Assembly (NCBI GenBank): GCA_005879775.1
Contig: VBJX01000040.1
Location: 1-15,930 of the forward strand
DNA from: Chloroflexota bacterium
GTDB lineage: Bacteria > Chloroflexota > Limnocylindria > QHBO01
Direction of reading: 5' to 3'
Length of the DNA stretch: 15,930 bases
This document shows positions 1-5,429 of this stretch, one piece after another. The first letter of the stretch is position 1. The number at the start of each line of letters is the position of its first letter. The notes under the pieces are model-generated. The model made no database searches. It was not told the origin of the DNA and worked only from the letters and a program-made list of their open reading frames with translations. The translations under genes were made by a program, and so were the position numbers.

Positions 1-1
1 G

Positions 2-214
2 GGAGGCCTGCTGGACGTGGGGATCGCGGCCGGCATCCTCTCCAAGACGGGGGTCTGGTTCAACTACGGTGAGACGCGCCTGGGCCAGGGACGCGAGAAC
101 GCGCGCGACTTCCTCAAGGGCCACCCCGAGCTGGCGGACAAGATCGACAGCGAGATCCGCGGCAAGGTCTCGTCGATCGAGGTCGGCGTCGAGGGGATCT
201 CGGAAGCCGAGTAA
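2..214 (+). CDS. recA: RecA recombinase, C-terminal fragment (5' end outside window)
   Basis: The frame is open from base 2 and ends in TAA at 212-214, giving about 70 residues of the RecA C-terminus. The visible stretch GLLDVGIAAGILSKTGVWFN, then YGETRLGQGRENARDFL, matches the conserved RecA segment around loop 2 and the start of the C-terminal domain (family form: DLGVEYGIVKKSGAWYSYGEERLGQGRENA). RecA forms the ATP-dependent filament on single-stranded DNA that drives homologous pairing and triggers LexA self-cleavage. The Walker motifs and promoter lie upstream of the window, so start and regulation cannot be seen. recX follows after 21 bases, the usual arrangement. The tail is slightly acidic (GVEGISEAE), as is common for RecA. 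Confidence 0.95.
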   Translation, partial: GGLLDVGIAAGILSKTGVWFNYGETRLGQGRENARDFLKGHPELADKIDSEIRGKVSSIEVGVEGISEAE

Positions 215-235
215 CCCGAGCCGGCGGAGACAGCG

Positions 236-823
236 ATGGCGGGACGCCGGCGCCGCCGCGAGGCGACCGCCGAGCGTCCACCCCCCGATGGCGACACGGC
301 GATGGAGATCGCCGTCCATTTCCTCGGCAGCCGGCCGCGCACGCGATGGGAGCTCCAACGACGCCTGCGTCGCGCCGGGGCCTCGGACGAGGTGATCGAC
401 GCGACCATGGCGCGGCTGGCTCGCCTCGGCTACGTCGACGACATCGCGTTTGCCCGCTGGTGGGCCGAGCAGCGAGATCGGCATGCGCCTCGCGGACGCC
501 GGCTGGTGGAAGCGGAGCTGCGACAGCGCGGCGTCCCGCGCGAGGTTCTCGAGCGGTTGCGGGAGGAGGAGTCGCCGGCGGCCGACGAGACCCACGGGCT
601 GCCAAGTACCGATGCGGAACGGGCCCAGGTTGCGCTGACGCGCCATCTCCGAGGACGGCCGTTGCCGGATGATCGCCAGGCCCTGCAGCGGCTCGGCCAG
701 TTCCTCATCCGCCGCGGCTTCGATCCCGAGACAGCCCGCGCGGCCATCCGAGTGGCTGCGGCCGAAAGTACCCCCGGGGGGAGTACTGGAGACCCAGATG
801 GAATGGATGGTACCGATGGCTAA
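236..823 (+). CDS. recX: RecX, regulator of RecA
   Basis: This is a 195-residue RecX-family protein. RecX binds RecA filaments and limits their extension and activity. The sequence shows the three-helix repeats typical of the family: residues about 20-65 (FLGSRPRTRWELQRRLRRAG, then VIDATMARLARLGYVDDIAFARWW), about 75-105 (GRRLVEAELRQRGVPREVLERL), and about 125-175 (ALTRHLRGR, then LGQFLIRRGFDPETARAAIR). The GYVDD.AFA.W motif is the most diagnostic part. The N-terminus is Arg-rich and the last 20 residues (Gly/Asp-rich) look unstructured. ATG 236 has a weak purine-rich upstream stretch (GGCGGAGA). It follows recA by 21 bases and is probably co-transcribed with it. Its stop codon TAA coincides with the -10-like box proposed for the next transcript. 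Confidence 0.92.
   Translation: MAGRRRRREATAERPPPDGDTAMEIAVHFLGSRPRTRWELQRRLRRAGASDEVIDATMARLARLGYVDDIAFARWWAEQRDRHAPRGRRLVEAELRQRGVPREVLERLREEESPAADETHGLPSTDAERAQVALTRHLRGRPLPDDRQALQRLGQFLIRRGFDPETARAAIRVAAAESTPGGSTGDPDGMDGTDG
767..787. promoter_or_regulatory. Imperfect palindrome inside the 3' end of recX
   Basis: AGTAC (767-771) is complementary to GTACT (783-787), and the intervening run of five C and six G extends the pairing with one bulged A (782). It lies about 45-65 bases upstream of the transcription start proposed for the riboswitch transcript, so it could be an operator. It could equally be chance in a coding C/G run (residues S-T-P-G-G-S-T). The function is not shown by the sequence. 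Confidence 0.2.
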
Positions 824-826
824 CGT
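821..826 (+). promoter_or_regulatory. Putative -10 box (TAACGT) for the riboswitch/protease transcript
   Basis: TAACGT fits the TANNNT -10 pattern and overlaps the recX stop codon (TAA 821-823). A start about seven bases after the last T would fall near 833, immediately before the 834-852 hairpin and the aptamer. That is a sensible place for a riboswitch transcript to begin. No convincing -35 hexamer is visible 17 bases upstream, so this is inferred mainly from position. Confidence 0.35.
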
Positions 827-833
827 CGCCGCA

Positions 834-852
834 GGTGACGAAGCGCGTCACC
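834..852 (+). other. Hairpin at the 5' end of the riboswitch leader
   Basis: GGTGACG (834-840) and CGTCACC (846-852) form a perfect seven-base-pair stem with the five-base loop AAGCG. It ends five bases before the outer helix of the c-di-GMP aptamer. It may protect the 5' end of the message, or act as a switching partner, because GGTGA (834-838) can alternatively pair with TCACC at 960-964 next to the Shine-Dalgarno. It lacks a T-run, so it is not a standard terminator for recX. Confidence 0.45.
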
Positions 853-856
853 ACAG

Positions 857-958
857 GCGACGGCCTGAAAAAGGCAAACCCGTCGCGAGACGGGGACGCA
901 AAGCCAGGGGTCTCGGTCGATTCGATCGTCGAGATGGCCCGGCCGCCAGTAGCCGCGC
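857..958 (+). promoter_or_regulatory. Cyclic di-GMP-I riboswitch (GEMM-I aptamer)
   Basis: This RNA binds the second messenger c-di-GMP and controls the downstream message. The conserved core is present in order: AAAAAGGCAAACC (868-880), a helix CCCGTC/GACGGG (879-884 with 889-894) capped by the GNRA tetraloop GCGA, then GGACGCAAAGCC (894-905). Next comes a third helix TCTCGG/TCGAGA with inner CGAT/ATCG (911-934), and the closing GCCCGGCCGCC (937-947), equivalent to the usual GCCGGGTTGCC. An outer helix joins 857-866 to 948-958 with small bulges. By alignment to the Vibrio Vc2 aptamer, G874 matches ligand-contacting G20, A901 matches A47 and C946 matches C92. Keeping G at position 20 argues for c-di-GMP rather than the cyclic AMP-GMP variant class. 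The protease start codon is only 24 bases after the aptamer, which suggests translational control. Confidence 0.94.
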
Positions 959-960
959 AT

Positions 961-981
961 CACCCCACGAAAGGGGAGCTG
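961..981 (+). promoter_or_regulatory. Shine-Dalgarno and likely expression platform of the riboswitch
   Basis: AAAGGGGAG (970-978) is a strong purine-rich ribosome binding site just before ATG 982 and is the reason for choosing that start. CCCC (963-966) can pair with GGGG (973-976) in a small hairpin that would hide it. TCACC (960-964), which contains part of the anti-Shine-Dalgarno, can instead pair with GGTGA at 834-838. The sequence thus offers two mutually exclusive states. Which one c-di-GMP favours cannot be read from sequence alone. Confidence 0.5.
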
Positions 982-2670
982 ATGCAGGCACTCGACGACG
1001 TTGGCGCGGATGGGTACGGTCGAAAGGACCGGACCAGTGACCGCGCCATTGCTATGCCTGCCGCGGCAAACGGTGGGCGGCTGCGGCGACTGACCATCCT
1101 CTTCGGCGTCTCCTGGGACCATCACAAGTCGCCACGAACGCCCCATCCGGGCCGGCCCTCCCGCCTGCCGAACCGCTTCGCAGTGGCCCTTGGCAGCATG
1201 GCCACCCTCTTCACGGTGATGACGCCTGCGGTCAGCCTGGCCGCCGGCTACGACCCCGCGAGCGACATGAACTCCATGTACAACACCACCCTCTACACCG
1301 GGGCGCGCGCCTGGTGGAATGCCGGCTACACCGGAGCGGGCGTCGACGTTGCCCTCATCGACACGGGCGTGACCCCGGTCGAGGGGCTCGCCACGCCGGG
1401 CAAGATCGTCTACGGCCCGGATCTGTCGCTCGAGTCGCAGGCGAGCACGCTGCGCAACCTGGACACCAATGGGCACGGCACCTTCATGGCCGGGATCATC
1501 GCCGGTCGCGGGAGCTCGGCCGTCCCGGGCAGCTATGCGGCGGACGCGGGCAGCTTCCTGGGCGTCGCGCCCGATGCCCGCATCCTGTCGGTCAAGGTCG
1601 GCGTCGCCGATGGCGGCACGGACGTCTCGCAGGTGATCGCCGCCATCGACTGGGTGGTCCAGCACCGCTACGACAACGGGATGAACATCCGGGTCCTCAA
1701 CCTGTCCTACGGGACGGACAGTGCCCAGGCCTACGAAGTCGACCCGCTCGCCTTCGCCCTCGAGCAGGCCTGGAAGGCAGGCATCTTCGTCGTCACCGCC
1801 ACCGGCAATGCCGGCTACGCCTTCAAGACAGGGACCCTCACCAACCCCGCCTTCGATCCGAAGCTGTTCGCCGTCGGTGCCTCGGACTCGATGGGCACCG
1901 CAACCCAGCTCGATGACACGGTCGCAGCCTTCTCATCGACCGGCAGCAACGGCCGTACGCCCGACGTCGTCGCCCCAGGCGCGCACATCGTCAGCCTGCG
2001 CGTTCCGGAGTCGCACATCGACCAGGCGTTCGGTTCGACCGGCATCGTGAGCGACACGCTCTTCCGCGGAAGTGGCACGAGCGAGGCAGCGGCCTTTGTC
2101 TCCGGGGCGGCGGCGCTGGCGATCCAGCAACGCCCGGGCATCACCCCTGCCACCCTGAAGCGGCTCTTCCTGTCGAACACGAAGGGTCTCAACGCCTCCT
2201 CGCTGCGGCAGGGAGATGGCGAGATCGACCTGGCCAGGATGCTCGGCGCCACGGCCTACAACCCGCCGGTGCAGTGGAAGACGATCGAGTGGTCCACCGG
2301 GACCGGATCGTTGGAGCTCTCACGCGGAACCGATCACCTCACCCTGGATGGCGTGCTGCTGAGCGGCTCGCAGGACATCTTCGGCCATCCGTTCAGTTCG
2401 GCCGTCATGGCCACCCTAGAGGCGCTCGGTACCAGCTGGACCGGGGGTGTCTGGAACGGAAGTGTCTGGACAGGCAACAGCTGGTCCGGGAACTCGTGGT
2501 CCGGGAACTCGTGGTCCGGCAACAGCTGGAGTGGCAACTCCTGGTCAGGCAACAGCTGGTCAGGGAACAGCTGGAGTGGCAACTCGTGGTCCGGAAACTC
2601 GTGGAGTGGCAACTCCTGGTCCGGCAACAGCTGGTCGGGGAACAGCTGGAGCGGCGCTGCCTGGTCATGA
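982..2670 (+). CDS. Secreted S8 (subtilisin-like) serine protease with C-terminal WSGNS repeat tail
   Basis: This is a 562-residue subtilase. The catalytic triad is Asp127 (VALIDTG), His165 (NGHGTFMAG) and Ser367 (GSGTSEAAAFVSG), with oxyanion Asn276 (TATGNAG). A hydrophobic segment at about residues 66-84 preceded by Arg, ending SLA-AG, looks like a Sec signal peptide cleaved near residue 87. The start at ATG 982 is chosen from its strong RBS, but this leaves about 60 hydrophilic residues before the signal; ATG 1054 is an alternative. Residues about 430-480 form a linker (TDHLTLDGVLLSGSQDIFG), then twelve GNSW units and a final GAAWS to the C-terminus. Around the nucleophile, the usual GTSMAxP is GTSEAAAF, so Met and Pro are replaced. 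The substrate is unknown. The gene lies directly behind a c-di-GMP riboswitch and before a c-di-GMP turnover gene, suggesting a role in surface attachment or matrix remodelling. Confidence 0.93.
   Translation: MQALDDVGADGYGRKDRTSDRAIAMPAAANGGRLRRLTILFGVSWDHHKSPRTPHPGRPSRLPNRFAVALGSMATLFTVMTPAVSLAAGYDPASDMNSMYNTTLYTGARAWWNAGYTGAGVDVALIDTGVTPVEGLATPGKIVYGPDLSLESQASTLRNLDTNGHGTFMAGIIAGRGSSAVPGSYAADAGSFLGVAPDARILSVKVGVADGGTDVSQVIAAIDWVVQHRYDNGMNIRVLNLSYGTDSAQAYEVDPLAFALEQAWKAGIFVVTATGNAGYAFKTGTLTNPAFDPKLFAVGASDSMGTATQLDDTVAAFSSTGSNGRTPDVVAPGAHIVSLRVPESHIDQAFGSTGIVSDTLFRGSGTSEAAAFVSGAAALAIQQRPGITPATLKRLFLSNTKGLNASSLRQGDGEIDLARMLGATAYNPPVQWKTIEWSTGTGSLELSRGTDHLTLDGVLLSGSQDIFGHPFSSAVMATLEALGTSWTGGVWNGSVWTGNSWSGNSWSGNSWSGNSWSGNSWSGNSWSGNSWSGNSWSGNSWSGNSWSGNSWSGNSWSGAAWS
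2470..2664 (+). repeat. Thirteen tandem 15-bp coding units (12 x GNSW, last GAAW)
   Basis: Each 15-base unit encodes [T/S]-G-N-S-W. There are twelve GNSW units (2470-2649) and a final SGAAW (2650-2664), followed by TCA and the TGA stop. Two looser units, TGGVW and NGSVW, precede the array. Synonymous positions differ between units: Ser is AGC, TCG or TCC before Trp and TCC, TCA, TCG, AGT or AGC after it, and Gly is GGC, GGG or GGA. The peptide has therefore been kept while the DNA drifted. The tail is predicted to be extracellular, with Trp every fifth residue. Confidence 0.93.
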
Positions 2671-2694
2671 GCGGGCTCATCAGCTGAGGATGAT

Positions 2695-2722
2695 GTGCGG
2701 TCGGGCGGAAGCTCGGCCGCAC
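2695..2722 (+). terminator. GC-rich hairpin after the protease gene (weak terminator candidate)
   Basis: GTGCGGTCG (2695-2703) pairs with CGGCCGCAC (2714-2722) in a nine-base-pair stem with one G-T pair and a ten-base loop. It starts 24 bases after the protease stop. Only TTT follows (2728-2730), so if it is an intrinsic terminator it is a poor one. It may instead be a partial attenuator or an mRNA-stabilising 3' structure, leaving read-through into the GGDEF-EAL gene possible. Confidence 0.4.
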
Positions 2723-2762
2723 GTCCGTTTCGGAGGCTCCATGTACCGCACCATCCCTCATT

Positions 2763-2783
2763 CGTCACCGCCAAGAGGTGACG
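2763..2783 (+). promoter_or_regulatory. Hairpin that buries the Shine-Dalgarno of the GGDEF-EAL gene
   Basis: CGTCACC (2763-2769) pairs perfectly with GGTGACG (2777-2783), loop GCCAAGA. The best ribosome binding site for the next gene, AAGAGGTG (2773-2780), lies in the loop and 3' arm, seven bases before GTG 2788. Folding would lower translation. The same seven-base arms form the hairpin at 834-852 in the opposite order. Confidence 0.45.
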
Positions 2784-2787
2784 TTCG

Positions 2788-5403
2788 GTGCCTCGGCAGC
2801 GAGACGTCGTGGTAATAGGCTCCGTCTCAATGACAGGCAAGCAGGCCTTCCTGGCGGTGCCCGCCCATGCGCGGGTCTGGGCCCTGGTGCTTGCCACCGG
2901 GGGAGCAGCATTCGCGCTGTCGTTCTTCGTGCTCTCCGGGATTCCATCCCTCGATCCCGCCTGGCGCCTGCCGTGGTGGGTGATGGCCCCCGTCTTCTGG
3001 GCCGCCGAGGCACAGGTCATCCACTTCCATTTCCGACGAGGGGCGCACACCTTCTCGTTGAACGAGCTGCCGCTGGTGGTCGGCTTCTTCCTGGCCACCC
3101 CGCTCGAGCTGGTGATCGCCCAGGCGATCGGCTCGGCCGCGGCGTTGGCCGTCAACCGGCGTCAGCCGCCGGTAAAGCTGGCCTTCAACATCGGGTCATT
3201 CGCCCTCTCATCGGTGATCGGGCTGCTCGTCTTCCGCACGATCGGGTCTGGTCCGCTGACCGGTCCGATGCGCTGGCTGGCGGCCTTCGTCGCCGTCAGC
3301 GTCTCGAACCTGGTCGGGGTCGTGACGGTGGCGATGGCGATCTCCATTTCCGAGGGGCGCCTTGGCGTTCCGAAGCTGCGCCAGATGGTGGCCGTCTCGT
3401 CGGTGGTGGCCATCACCAACACCAGCATCGCGCTGCTGGCAGTGATCATCATCGTCGCCGACTCGCGCGCCGTCGTGCTGCTCACGCTACCGGTGGCGAC
3501 CCTGTTCCTGGGCTACCGGGCCTTCATCGGCGCCAAGCAGCAGCACGAATCGCTCGAGCTCCTGTACGAGTCGACTCGCATCCTGCAACGCACCCCCGAG
3601 CTGGACTCGGCGCTCGTCCAGCTGCTCTACCACAGCCGAACGATGTTCCGCGCCGAACTGGCCGAGATCGTCCTCTTCCCCTCGACCCCGGGCGATGGCT
3701 ACCTCATCACCTCGGTATCGGAGACGAGCACCTCGGTCATGGCTGGTGCTTCGGCGATTGCCTGGCGGCCGGTCCACCAGCACGTCGTGGCCCATGGCAA
3801 GGCCTTCTTGGTCAACACCACCACCCTGGAGCTCGAAGGTGACCACGAGGTCCGTGACGCGATGATCGCACCGCTGGGCACCGATGGGGCAGTGGTGGGG
3901 GCGATGGTCATCGCCAACCGGCTCGGCGACGTGAGCACCTTCACCGCCGAAGACCTGCGGCTGTTCGCCACCGTTGCCAACCACGCTGGAACCGCACTCG
4001 AGAACGGCCAGCTGGAGCGCTCGCTGGCCAAGCTCTCAGTGCTCCAGGATGAGCTCAAGCACCAGGCGTTCCACGACGGGTTGACGCAGCTCGCCAACCG
4101 CGCCCTGTTCGGCGAGAGCGTCAACGCCCGCCTGGCGGCGACGCCGCGCGGCAAGCGCTCGGTGGTGATGTTCGTCGACCTCGATGACTTCAAGTTCGTC
4201 AACGACATGTACGGCCACCCTGCCGGCGACGAGATGCTGATCGAGGTTGCCGCGCGCCTGCAGGCCTGCACCCGCGCCAGCGACCTGACCGCCCGGCTGG
4301 GCGGGGATGAGTTTTCGATCCTGCTCGACGACGACCCCGATCTGGCCAATGCCAGCCGCATCGCCGCCAGGATCGGGGAGATCCTGGCCAAGCCGTTCAC
4401 CATCGGGGAGGTCCAGACCCACGTGTCGGCCAGCATCGGGATCGCAGCCGGTGGTCAGGGCGACTCGGCCGAGGATCTCCTGCGCCAGGCGGACGTGGCG
4501 ATGTACAGCGCCAAGGCGGCCGGCAAGGGGCGCTGGACGGTCTACAAGCCCTCGATGCTCTCGACCGTGCGCTCCCGGCACGACGTCGGCGCCGAGCTGC
4601 AGCTGGCCGTCGACCGCGGCGAGTTCCAGCTGCGCTACCAGCCAGTCGTCTCGCTGGACACCGGGCGGATCGTCGGCGCCGAGGCGCTGGTGCGCTGGAA
4701 CCATCCGACGCGCGGCGAGGTTGGACCCGACGAGTTCATCGGCACTGCGGAGGAGAACGCGATCATCGTGCCGATCGGGCGCTGGGTGCTGGCCGAGGCC
4801 TGTCGCGAGGCGGCCAGCTGGAGGCTGAACGCCGCGCCGGCCCCTTGGGTGGCGGCCAACCTTTCCGCGCGGCAGCTCCTGCATCCGACCCTGGTCGACG
4901 ATGTCGCCTCCGCGCTGGCGGCATCGCATCTCCCACCGTCGAGCCTCATCCTGGAGGTCACCGAGAGCGTGCTGCTCCATGACGCCGATGCGGCGATCGA
5001 GGTCCTTGGCAAGCTGCGCAGGCGCGGGATCCAGATCGCGCTCGACGACTTCGGGACCGGCTATTCCTCGCTCAGCTACCTGCACCGCTTCCCGATCGAC
5101 ATCCTGAAGATCGCCCAGGGCTTCGTCGACGTGGACGATGCCAATGACGAACGCTGGATCCTCGCCCAGGCGATCATCTCGCTCGGCAGGTCGCTGGGGC
5201 TCAGGGTGATCGCCGAGGGCGTTGAGCGCCGCGCCCAGGTGCAGCGCCTGCAGGCCGCCGGCTGTGAGCTGGCACAGGGCTTCTTCTTCGCGCGGCCGCT
5301 CATCGCCGAGACGCTCGGGGCCGAGTTCGCCCGCGACAACGCTCAGCGCATGGAGTCCGACCGGATGGCCCGCTCGATCGCCGCTGAGGAGGCCGCGGCC
5401 TGA
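2788..5403 (+). CDS. Membrane GAF-GGDEF-EAL protein (c-di-GMP cyclase/phosphodiesterase)
   Basis: This 871-residue protein makes and/or degrades c-di-GMP. About seven hydrophobic segments (roughly 31-52, 63-80, 94-121, 132-150, 162-186, 199-224, 228-247) form an integral-membrane sensor. A GAF-like domain follows (about 265-410), then GGDEF (about 425-590) and EAL (about 605-860). The cyclase signature GGDEF is at 505-509, with an inhibitory I-site RASD at 496-499, exactly five residues before it. The EAL signature is at 632-634. Its other catalytic residues are visible: Asn in AANLS, Glu in EVTES, Asp753-Asp754 in DDFGTGYSS, Lys774, Glu810 region in AEGVE, and Gln in AQGFFF. The usual KID is KIA at 774-776, with the Lys kept. 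Both activities therefore look possible. GTG 2788 is chosen for its RBS; ATG 2830 is the alternative. It lies 117 bases after the riboswitch-controlled protease and may share its transcript. Confidence 0.95.
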   Translation: MPRQRDVVVIGSVSMTGKQAFLAVPAHARVWALVLATGGAAFALSFFVLSGIPSLDPAWRLPWWVMAPVFWAAEAQVIHFHFRRGAHTFSLNELPLVVGFFLATPLELVIAQAIGSAAALAVNRRQPPVKLAFNIGSFALSSVIGLLVFRTIGSGPLTGPMRWLAAFVAVSVSNLVGVVTVAMAISISEGRLGVPKLRQMVAVSSVVAITNTSIALLAVIIIVADSRAVVLLTLPVATLFLGYRAFIGAKQQHESLELLYESTRILQRTPELDSALVQLLYHSRTMFRAELAEIVLFPSTPGDGYLITSVSETSTSVMAGASAIAWRPVHQHVVAHGKAFLVNTTTLELEGDHEVRDAMIAPLGTDGAVVGAMVIANRLGDVSTFTAEDLRLFATVANHAGTALENGQLERSLAKLSVLQDELKHQAFHDGLTQLANRALFGESVNARLAATPRGKRSVVMFVDLDDFKFVNDMYGHPAGDEMLIEVAARLQACTRASDLTARLGGDEFSILLDDDPDLANASRIAARIGEILAKPFTIGEVQTHVSASIGIAAGGQGDSAEDLLRQADVAMYSAKAAGKGRWTVYKPSMLSTVRSRHDVGAELQLAVDRGEFQLRYQPVVSLDTGRIVGAEALVRWNHPTRGEVGPDEFIGTAEENAIIVPIGRWVLAEACREAASWRLNAAPAPWVAANLSARQLLHPTLVDDVASALAASHLPPSSLILEVTESVLLHDADAAIEVLGKLRRRGIQIALDDFGTGYSSLSYLHRFPIDILKIAQGFVDVDDANDERWILAQAIISLGRSLGLRVIAEGVERRAQVQRLQAAGCELAQGFFFARPLIAETLGAEFARDNAQRMESDRMARSIAAEEAAA

Positions 5404-5418
5404 TCTAGCCGCCTGGGC

Positions 5419-5424
5419 TACCCT
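5419..5424 (+). promoter_or_regulatory. -10 box (TACCCT), leaderless promoter of the LLM gene
   Basis: TACCCT fits TANNNT and ends five bases before GTG 5430. Transcription would then start at or within a base of the start codon. No Shine-Dalgarno is present before this GTG, which agrees with a leaderless message. No clear -35 is seen. Confidence 0.4.
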
Positions 5425-5429
5425 GCAGC

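Noticed and set aside
857..958. Cyclic AMP-GMP (cGAMP) variant of the GEMM-I riboswitch
   Set aside because: That variant has A at the position equivalent to Vc2 G20. Here the base directly before CAAACC (874) is G, as in c-di-GMP aptamers.
835..981. N-terminal extension of the protease starting at GTG 835 (49 more residues, in frame)
   Set aside because: It would translate the c-di-GMP aptamer. The strong Shine-Dalgarno lies after the aptamer, before ATG 982, and the extension has no protein-like features.
820..1665. Minus-strand open frame of 281 codons opposite the riboswitch and protease
   Set aside because: It is antisense to a clear aptamer and catalytic domain, its Arg/His/Asp-rich composition is typical of a GC-rich shadow, and it has no family motif.
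2470..2664. CRISPR-like or minisatellite array
   Set aside because: Units are 15 bp with no spacers, stay in frame, and encode a regular peptide at the end of the protease. This is a coding tandem repeat.
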